Positions 56,434-64,000 of a stretch of 64,000 bases of DNA are shown here, one piece after another. The position numbers and the translations under genes are program-made. A model generated the notes under the pieces. The model did no database searches and was not told the origin of the DNA. It worked only from the letters and a program-made list of their open reading frames with translations. Location: positions 93,942,001-94,006,000 of the forward strand of contig CM027383.1 of NCBI GenBank assembly GCA_015680905.1. Direction: 5' to 3'. How positions within the stretch are numbered: position 1 is the stretch's first letter; each line of letters begins with the position of its first letter. Origin of the DNA: Coptis chinensis (taxonomy: Eukaryota > Streptophyta > Magnoliopsida > Ranunculales > Ranunculaceae).

Positions 56434-56559
56434 AAGGTTCTACAGATTAGATACCCAAAAATGTTTGAGGAAGAACTCTTTTTCATCTCTCCTACTGTGA
56501 ACACCAATTTTCTAAAGGAGAGCCAACCAAAAAAAAAAACACCAATTTTCTAGCAAGAA

Positions 56560-57700
56560 TAAACAAAGCCATTACACACTGCAAACAACTACAAAATTAA
56601 ACTAAAAACCAGAACTTCATCCTCTTTCAAAAGTTCCATCAAAATTGGATGATTTGTGAATCTAAATCTAACCCACCCCCCCCCCCCCAAATATATATAT
56701 ATAAGCTATATGAAGTCATTCTTTGCACTACCTATATACACTATCTCCAAAAGGCCATCTTTTCCCTCACTATAGGGAGTTGTACAAACTTGAAAGTTTC
56801 AGAGTCATATGAAAATTACTAATGATTGCACATCACACCCTTATCTCTCTGCCTCCCCCCATGAGTTCAACTGTTTACATAGTGGTTCTTTCTATGTCTG
56901 TTACCAACACTTTTCTTAAGCCTCTCAAAACTTGGTCGCAGTTCATCCTCAGCATTGATCTACAGAAACCCTCAAAACTACCCGGTTCCATGCATCACAT
57001 GCATGCTATGATGCACGGATACTCCTAAAATGCTATTGCAGCCGTATTGGTCGGGTACAATACCGATACGGGTACTGGATACTTCTGGGGTACTGGAATC
57101 CCTAAAATAGACTTGATCTGATAGTTCTACTCCATTGAAATGTAAATTGTTCTCGAGGCTTCAAGCTGTATTGACTTTGACATGTGTTATAATAGTTTTT
57201 CACATGTTCCTGACTAACCTTTCAGAATACACATAAGTTTAGTACAAGCAAACTAACATCCCAGCTCACTATATAGACACCAGCACTATCCCAAAAACAC
57301 AAGACACAGCCATAAGCATAAACATCTTACATTCACCAATGCGATAACCATACGCTTAAGATTCTAAAACAAAGAAAGTAAATTCCAAAACTTGACAATG
57401 CATATGAGTATATTATTTAACTATCCGAAAGGCCGGTAGGTAAAAGCCTACGCTCCAACACTCGACAATGCATATGAGTATATTATTCTAAAAAGCTTCA
57501 TCTGAACTAACATGCAAGCTCATTCTTGTAAGCACTATCACAAACAAAACAAGATAACATCCAGTACTTAAGATTCCAAAAGATTTTAAATTTCAGCACT
57601 TGACAATGTGTAACTCAATACACTGAGTACAATACCAGAAATTGTTTGTGTAACATAGAGTTATCACCATCATAAAATGTAACAAGAACAAAACATGTAA
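56560..57700. other. No recognised gene
   Basis: Includes a C run beside an AT run near 56677-56702 and a doubled string GACAATGCATATGAGTATAT near 57396 and 57464. Otherwise unremarkable; part is likely the 3' region of the TIM23 gene. Confidence 0.4.
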
Positions 57701-57701
57701 C

Positions 57702-58454
57702 TTATTCTAAAAAACAAAAACATAAACCCTCGATTAAACCCCTCTCTAAAACAACATGAAAATTGTCATAATCAAATAGGAACATATCTTTTAACAACAT
57801 GTTTCCCAGCAGCCAAACCACCAATAACACCAGCAACAACCGCAGTTCCTCTCTAACAACAACATGAAAATTGTCATAATCAAATAGGAACATATCTTTT
57901 AACATGTTTCCCAGCAGCAACAGCACCAGCAGCCCATCAACAACCGCAGTTCTAGAACCCGAAGCAAGTTTATAAAAAGACCCAGTGCCCAAACCAGCTA
58001 AAACATTATTCCAAACATCATTAGTATTTCTATAAACCACAATCCCAGTTTCTAATCCACCATAAATCAAACCCAATGCAGCTAGTTTCGAACCCCTGGC
58101 TCCAGTCGAATTCAGTATCCGGCTAACCCTGATTTTTCTCGACTCACCTTTTTCTCCTGACCTAATTCCTTCGTAAATTCCTCTCGACCCACCTAATAAT
58201 ATACCGGTTAAGTAACCTGAACCGGTATAGTAAGCCACGTTTTCACCCCATGACCGTCTTTGGATACCGGCTTCTTCTTGGAATAAGAGATCGAAGTTGT
58301 AGATGTTGTTTAAGTCGTATTTTGGGTTGTTAGGGTTTTTTTTTTTTTTTGTAACAAAGTTTGTTGTTCCACCTCGAGGAAAGGAGGTGGTGCTTATTTT
58401 TTTTCGGTTGAAATAAAAGACTTGGAAAAGTGTCGGGCACTGTACACCGTTCAA
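57702..58454 (-). CDS. TIM23 mitochondrial inner-membrane translocase subunit, altered C-terminus
   Basis: An uninterrupted minus-strand frame of 250 residues from ATG 58454. The core matches plant TIM23: YDLNNIYNFDLLFQEEAG, QRRSWGENVAYYTGSGYLTG, ILLGGSRGIYEGIRSGEKGE, RVSRILNSTGARGSK, LGLIYGGLETGIV and NVLAGLGTGSFYKLASGSRT, with the glycine-zipper membrane helices of the Tim17/22/23 family. After ASGSRTAVV the sequence departs from the family: a nearly tandem copy of the last ~100 bases shifts the frame and produces two copies of NMLxKDMFLFDYDNFHVV. The expected end (AVVAGVIGGLAAGKHVVKRY then VPI and stop) is still encoded in another frame of the second copy at about 57770-57846. TIM23 forms the presequence translocase channel. 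It may be a functional gene with a new tail, a sequence error, or a recent pseudogene. Confidence 0.8.
   Translation of the reverse strand: MNGVQCPTLFQVFYFNRKKISTTSFPRGGTTNFVTKKKKNPNNPKYDLNNIYNFDLLFQEEAGIQRRSWGENVAYYTGSGYLTGILLGGSRGIYEGIRSGEKGESRKIRVSRILNSTGARGSKLAALGLIYGGLETGIVVYRNTNDVWNNVLAGLGTGSFYKLASGSRTAVVDGLLVLLLLGNMLKDMFLFDYDNFHVVVREELRLLLVLLVVWLLGNMLLKDMFLFDYDNFHVVLERGLIEGLCFCFLE
57738..57951 (-). repeat. Imperfect tandem duplication of the TIM23 3' end
   Basis: On the minus strand, AACTGCGGTTGTTG, then GCTGCTGGGAAACATGTT, AAAAGATATGTTCCTATTTG and ATTATGACAATTTTCATGTT occurs twice, at about 57950-57850 and 57848-57738. The copies differ in the Gly/Ala-coding part and by small indels. 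Confidence 0.9.
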
Positions 58455-58690
58455 TAGACCTAAAACGTGTGTTTCACTTCTCGTGGTGGACAGATATGGG
58501 CCTTCTGTAAAAAGGTCCGTTGTATTAGTCAGCCCAAGTTCGCGACTTTAAGTCATTTTACCAGCCCAATTCTATAGACCTAAAACGTGTGTTGACTTCC
58601 CGGGGTTTATAATGGGCCATTCGAAGAAAGGCCCATGGAATTTATAGTTTGCCCAAGTGCAACTTTAAGTCATTTTAAAGGCCCACGGTT
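58455..58690. repeat. Two copies of a ~120-bp unit upstream of TIM23
   Basis: ATAGACCTAAAACGTGTGTT occurs at about 58454 and 58574, followed in both by an ATGGGCC block and by ACTTTAAGTCATTTTA. Several GCCCA strings (plant site-II-like elements, frequent in promoters of mitochondrial and ribosomal genes) lie here and could act in the TIM23 promoter; this role is inferred. Confidence 0.7.
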
Positions 58691-58896
58691 GTCAGCGCCC
58701 AGCCCAAGTACAACTATAATCATAGCAGTAAGACTTGTGTTGTTGCAGGTTTTTTACTTTAAGTTCTTCACATTTAAAATCCCTAGTTGCATAGTCGCAT
58801 GTTTTTTCAGTTGCCTATGTGCTTGCTGGATGAGTGGATGGGCTTGAGGCAACATGCCAACATTACAAGGAGAGCTTTTTGAATCCTTTAATTTAG

Positions 58897-61292
58897 GGTT
58901 AATTAGTGAAAACCCCCCATTTTATGACATGCATTTGTGTTTACCCTCCAAATTTTGAATCATCACAAAAGTCCTCCCATTCCATTCTGGCCTCGTTAAA
59001 AATCATCTATATTTGCTTTATTGCCTAAAATACCCTTGGGGGGTAAACACAAATTATTGCAAAAAAGAGTCGTTGGCATCTGTTTGTCATTGGCAGTCGA
59101 TTGAAATACCTATTTTAGCCCTTTTGACTTTGACAATTGTTGACTTTATCGTGAAAAACCATATTTAACCTTTGTAACAATGGGAAATCATTATATTTCC
59201 CCCCAAACTCTTAATAGTATAAAACCCCCCAAATGATTACAATCTTAATTAAGAAACCCTAGTTCTCATAACTGCTACTGTCGTGGACACGGATCTAGCT
59301 ATTTATGCAACACTTGTTCTCATAATTTCAACCATAATTAAGAAACCCTAATTCTCATAATTGGTACCGATCTAGCTGTTTGTGCAACACTTGAGGTACG
59401 TTGTTGAACTTTTACTTAAGCATTTGAAGTTTTGTTTGTAATCTAGTTCTTGACCTTGCTGTATTTTTTAATAATGTTTGTATTATCACCTCGATCTCAC
59501 CATTTGTACTTCATTCCACTAAAAAATGTTACTTTTGTGTGCATATTGTTTCCTTGTTTGTTTGTAGGACAAAAATGGTTGTGTACGATGAATAGAACTT
59601 TTAGAACTTTTAGATTTAATTATGGTGGGAGTTTTAAAGTAACTAAGAGGAGGCACAATGTTGAAGTGTTACATTACGAGGGAGGGGAAATTGTGGATAC
59701 TGATTGTTTGGAGGCTGAAGAAACAACCTTGTTGGGATTGGTTTCTTAGGTGACAAAGACAATTTCGTGCCCTCCTATTCCTGTGATTGAAGTCAGTTGG
59801 ATTGAAGGTCATGATGTTAAAGTTATTATTTCAGATGCAAACTTGTTGTATATGTGGTCTCATGCTGTGAGTGATAACGAAGGATACACTCACTTGTATT
59901 TGAAGATTAGTGAAACAGTTGTGATGAGTATGATAGTGATGAGGACAATGACATTGACAGTGAAGGTGAATATTTTAGTGCTGGTGGTGGGTACTATAAT
60001 GGAGATTATGACAGTGAGGGTGGAGATTCAGGTGATGGCTGCCCTCACAGTGATGATGACAGTGTGCATGAGTTTGGAGGATATACTGGTAGAAAATATA
60101 AGGTGGGGAAGGTGTTTGACTTAGCTGAGTGGCCTGATATTGGAGTATATGACAAGCTGGACAACTTGACAAAAGGCAGGTTCCAAATGAAACACAAATT
60201 GTTGGAATATAATATTGAGAAGGGTAGTGGGGTTAAGGGGCATGAACCAAATGGAGGGGACCACTTTGTTGAAATATCATCAATAAATAAGAGTAAAAGG
60301 GGATCTGCTAGTTCGACCAACCAAAAGGGAAAGACTATTCAGATTAAATGTATTTTTCTTCTCACACTACTATTTTCATAAGTCATTTTTCTCTAAACTT
60401 TGTTTTCAATGATTACAATATTGCAGAGGATGTTGCAGCTAATGTCAATGCTTCAAAATGTTTGAAATATTTACTGATTTACATATGGGGTTGAAACATG
60501 TATTTGTGTTTTCATTTATTTTTTTTTTTTTTTTTTAATTTGTTGATTTGTTTATATTCATTTATAGATGGCCCTGTGAGGGTATAAATCAATTTTGATC
60601 AAATTGATGCAGAAGAGTGATATCATAGTGATACTTCATCATATAAGGATTATGTGCCTATTGAGGGTGAGTCTGATAGTGATGAAACTGTTGGGGGTTT
60701 TGTAGATGAGACTGAGGTGCATCAAACTAGAAATGCTCAGAACCAAGTTGATGTAGATGATGATCTTGTAGATAGTGTAATACATAATACATTTCAGATA
60801 CCAACTGATAAAGGTGTGACTGGTGAGGAAAAAGGGTTAAAACTTTTTGTTGGGTAGAGGTACGGTGGAGTTATAGATATGAATGTAGAAAGTATGTAAG
60901 ATTGTATGCTATTAAGAATAAGTTTGTAATATGGTTTAAAAGTAATGACAGTGAGAAGATATAAGGTATTTGTAAGAACAAAGGCAAGGAGCCTTGTCAT
61001 TGGAGGTGTTACATCAGGGTAATGACAAATAAACATACCATGAAGCCTAGAAAACTTAACAATGAGCATACATGTGAAGCTGATGCTGAAGATAAAAATT
61101 CAATGTCTAATGATACATGGATTGCAGAACAAGTTAAGAAGGACATGAGGTTACATCACAAAACTTTTAAGCGTACTGACATAAAAAAACATAGGTTCAA
61201 AGTTAGAATTAAGTATTAGCAAGCTTAGAATGCTAGGAACCTAGCCATGGAGAAGATACATGGAAACTATGATTTGTCATATGCTAAAGTGG
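58897..61292 (+). pseudogene. MULE (MuDR-type) transposase, 5' part, interrupted
   Basis: A terminal-repeat-like start GGGTTAATTAGTGAAAACCC lies at about 58897. The plus strand then encodes RTFRFNYGGSFK and HNVEVLHYEGGEIVD (PB1-like start of plant MULE proteins), acidic stretches (DSDEDNDIDSEGEYFS in another frame, and GESDSDETVGGFVDET), and then the MuDR DNA-binding block: KVICKNKGKEPCHWRCYI in pieces, RVMTNKHTMKPRKLNNEHTC, WIAEQVKKDMRLH and AMEKIHGNYDLSYAKVAEI. Several frame changes and stops occur. The catalytic DDE region is missing because a hAT element begins at about 61293; it may continue beyond the window. Confidence 0.75.
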
Positions 61293-61899
61293 CTGAGATT
61301 AGGGATGTCAATGGGCTAGGGCAAGGCCCGAAGCCCGACCAAGCCTAGTCCGATAATTTAGGACCTATACCTCAAAATATGTCCGAAACGCAGGGTCCGG
61401 TCCGATAAGCTATTGGACCAGTTCTGGACTCAACATGTTCGAACCCGATAAGAGCCCGACCCGAACTTAGATATAATGAAGTGCAACAAATATATTAACC
61501 TAGCCCATTAAGATGCCACCATTAATAATTCCCCAACTAGAAGTCAAGAATCCTCCACCAACGTTGAGAATTGAGATGGCTTCTTCTTTTCTTCTAATGT
61601 AAACCTTTTCCTATTCCAAGATAATGATCTTCATCCAATAAATACTAATAAACCCAACTACTTGATTGTTAAAAACTACACCTGTAAATACATAAAAGAT
61701 GTGAGAAAGGTTCATCATTACCAATTATCAACTTATCCAGTGAAGATTTGTTTTCTCCAATCCCTACAAGGTATTCTTCTTCAACTTCATTCAATAATTA
61801 CAAAAATACTTCTTCCATATCTGTAATTCTTTGTGACTTTGTATGTATTAGTGACTTGGAGTTTTTTGTTTTGAATTTATATCTTGCAGAAGAACATGG

Positions 61900-64000
61900 A
61901 TGAAATTCAACATGAACCAATTGCAGTGGATGCCGTCGATCGACCTTTCTCCAATTGAACACAAGCTAAGGTCAAACATTTGGCAAAAGTTTAAGAAGGT
62001 GAAAGGTAACAATGGTGAGCAGTGGGCTTTCTGTAACCTTTGTAACAAACGATTTACAGGTGCGAGTAGTAGTGGTACTACGCATTTTTAAAAGGCATTT
62101 GACAAAATGCCCAAGGAAAATATCTATAGATGTTGGTCAACAGATGTTGTCTGCTGTAGCAAATGCTCAAGATAAATCTGTCATTATAAAAAATTGGAAG
62201 TTTAATCAAGAAAGAAGTCGATTAGACTTGGCTCGTGCAATTCTGAAACATGAATACCCATTTAACATGGTTGAGCATAAGTTTTTTAGGATATTTCTGA
62301 AAAACATGCAACCTTTGTTTTATGTCGTCTCGCGAAACACAATAAAAAATGATATAATAGAAATTTTTAGGATTAAAAAAGAAAAGTTTTGTAGGAACCA
62401 TTATGGTTGCAACGAATGATCTACGAACCGCGAAAACCCACGCGCAGCGGAATAAAGGGTGTCCACGGTTTTAGATAGAAATCATACCTTTAGATCGGCT
62501 AAGATAACTCTGAGAATCCAAAATATACGAATCTGAATCAACCTCTTGATCTTCTATTGTATTCCTATCAATGAAATGGACGTTGTGTGGGCAACGATCT
62601 ACCACCCTCTTCTTTCTCTCTTGGCCTCTCTCACTCACAGAATTTGGAACCGATTTTAGATCTATTTTTCTTGAGCAAAACCTTGATTAAAAAACCGCCA
62701 GAGAAAGAGGTTTCTATTTATAGGCTACAACAAGGACCATGAGGAGAAATTAGGGTTGGGCCTCCTGACGGGCTTGGGCTTCCCATATGCATGTTCGCCC
62801 AGAACACACGGCCCAAGTCCGTCAACAAATGGCTTATTCCACTAAAGACCATTGTTGCACTACTACCCTAATCCCAAATTACATGTTACATTTATGGGCT
62901 CCATATTATATGCTTGTTGATCTCCCCGTGTTAAAGATATCGAATGCCCGTTGATTAAGTCAAGTTACTGACAACTACATTAATCAACTTCTTATGTTCT
63001 TGAGTAGTACCACTCAACCTCATTGTCATGTCGGATTAAATCCACCTGCAGGGTTTACATACAATCCTTATGGACATCATCAGCCCGACTTCTTGTGGGT
63101 CACGGATTTCTTCTATAATCAACAACATACCTTACATATAATGTCATTACCCAATCCATCGAGTTTGTTGATTCACAAATGAATCTCACTCATTGATGAT
63201 TTAAAACAATGTACAATGCACGTAAGTGCACGTTATTATATCCAGATTATGAGGACAAGCATCCATAATAATATAGGTGTTTGTTCTCTTATATAGTCAG
63301 TATAAAGAGAAACAACCCCACTTGGTCCTGTTCAATACACACAAAGTGTACTAGCGTAATCATGTAGTCAAGATAGACTAATACCAAATTATACTACAAC
63401 CGTATCAATGGTCTGTCCAAATCCATCTAGGTTGTGAACGTTTACTTATACTTTATAAGGTACTGATGATATGATCTTCTGTGTGTCACCACATACCATA
63501 TCATCTACAACATAAAATATTAGACATATACATATAACTAATAACATATATAATATGCATAACATTTGCCCATATGATTCTCATTTAAAATATAAAGAAT
63601 TAGAATTAATATAAAAATAATGCTTTTAGTATATAACCATATCAGCTTTATCGTCAGTTTGATATAGTCTCACTTCTCGAATTAGTCTTACCACAAATAT
63701 GTGGACGAGCGGGCAAAATGATGGGTATCTATGTTTGACAACATTATGTTAATGCTGAGTGGAATTTGCAAAAGAAAATTATTAATTTTGTAATGGTAGG
63801 TGATTCTCCGAATGTTGAAACACTTTATAGGGTTGTTCTAAGGTGTTTATTAGATTGGAATATTGACAAGAAGATTTCTACTATAACATTAGACAATTGT
63901 TCTACCAATGACTTTATGATCACTAAGCTTAAGGTTTCGATTGGTCAAGATAAAAACCTCCTTTTGAATGGGGATGTTTTTCATATCCGTTGTTGTGCAC
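61900..64000 (+). pseudogene. hAT transposase with BED zinc finger, decayed and split
   Basis: The frame encodes KLRSNIWQKFKKVKG and WAFCNLCNKRFTGASSSGTT, a BED-type zinc finger (CxxC), then after a one-base shift near 62085 FKRHLTKCP (the H and C that close the finger), RSRLDLARAILKHEYPFNMV and FRIFLKNMQPLF, and NTIKNDIIEIF. A solo LTR sits at 62390-63644. Beyond it the protein resumes: SLTSRISLTTNMWTSGQNDG, a frame change, then YVNAEWNLQKKIINFVMVGD, ISTITLDNCSTND and FHIRCCA at the window edge. The family is the BED/RICESLEEPER-like hAT group. Frameshifts and the LTR make it inactive. Confidence 0.88.
62390..63644 (-). mobile_element. Solo LTR, second copy (inverted), inside the hAT transposase
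   Basis: Reads as the reverse complement of the LTR at 39373-40632 along its length: TGTAGGAACC at the left end, a TATTTATAGGCTACAAC segment near 62715, GGCTTGGGCTTCCCATATGC, and ATATAACCATATCA at the right end. Length 1255 bp. The five bases beside the ends are AGTTT and GCTTT, so the target duplication is not clean and may have mutated. Confidence 0.85.

Larger units (their letters stand above)
61296..64000 (+). mobile_element. hAT element inserted in the MULE, 5' end and body
   Basis: The string TAGGGATGTCAATGGGC at 61296 is the usual left end of a large plant hAT group, followed by the GC-rich AAGCCCGACCAAGCC subterminal stretch. The MULE frame stops matching at exactly this point. The transposase follows from about 61900. 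The right end is outside the window, so the 8-bp target duplication cannot be tested here. Confidence 0.75.

Noticed and set aside
57030..57110. GGGTACT/GATACGG-rich stretch as a regulatory array
   Set aside because: Only a few loose repeats of GGTACTGGATAC; resembles common decayed repeat text, no known site.

Overview
This is AT-rich nuclear DNA of a eudicot plant. Genes are split by GT-AG introns, the recognisable proteins are plant housekeeping genes (pseudouridine synthase, HIG1, sororin, TIM23), and most of the rest is plant transposable elements (Harbinger, MULE, hAT, Helitron, LTR retrotransposons). I cannot name the species. No rRNA gene, genuine tRNA gene or CRISPR array was seen.

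Layout. 0.6-1.0 kb: two 3' exons of a HIG1/hypoxia-responsive gene (minus). 2.6-5.5 kb: a Tourist-like MITE split by a 2.4-kb Harbinger-type element carrying four exons of a DHRS12-like dehydrogenase. 6.0-9.3 kb: a complete seven-exon TruA-family pseudouridine synthase (minus). 10.2-12.5 kb: a palindromic MITE and a decayed 381-bp repeat array. 12.9-14.3 kb: a long-TIR element carrying the 5' end of fumarylacetoacetase. 15.4-18.0 kb: broken fragments of a WD40 protein, DXS, an acidic protein and an ERD7-like senescence protein. 18.6-20.1 kb: a solo LTR. 23.5-24.3 and 33.4-34.5 kb: two diverged paralogues of a small protein that looks like a dsRNA-binding-type domain followed by a coiled coil. 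26.4-27.9 kb: a MULE with a 9-bp target duplication carrying a broken RPL39. 30-31 kb: a tandem duplication. 35.7 kb: an AP2/ERF fragment. 37.3-43.5 kb: a decayed Helitron RepHel gene split by a solo LTR. 45.9 kb: an NRT2 fragment. 50.6-54.2 kb: a six-exon sororin-like gene (plus). 57.7-58.5 kb: a TIM23 gene with a rearranged 3' end. 58.9-64.0 kb: a MULE transposase broken by a hAT element, itself broken by a second copy of the solo LTR found in the Helitron.

The likely working genes are the pseudouridine synthase (tRNA modification), sororin (cohesion), HIG1 and TIM23 (mitochondrion; TIM23 with a doubtful C-terminus) and the two dsRBD-like genes. They do not form an operon or obvious module. 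The main theme is gene capture: pieces of at least eight unrelated host genes (DHRS12, FAH, RPL39, DXS, a WD40 gene, ERD7, an ERF and NRT2) lie as introns-included, broken copies, three of them clearly inside DNA transposons. The least described item is the dsRBD-like paralogue pair. All homology calls are made by eye from remembered family motifs; none was checked by a database search.
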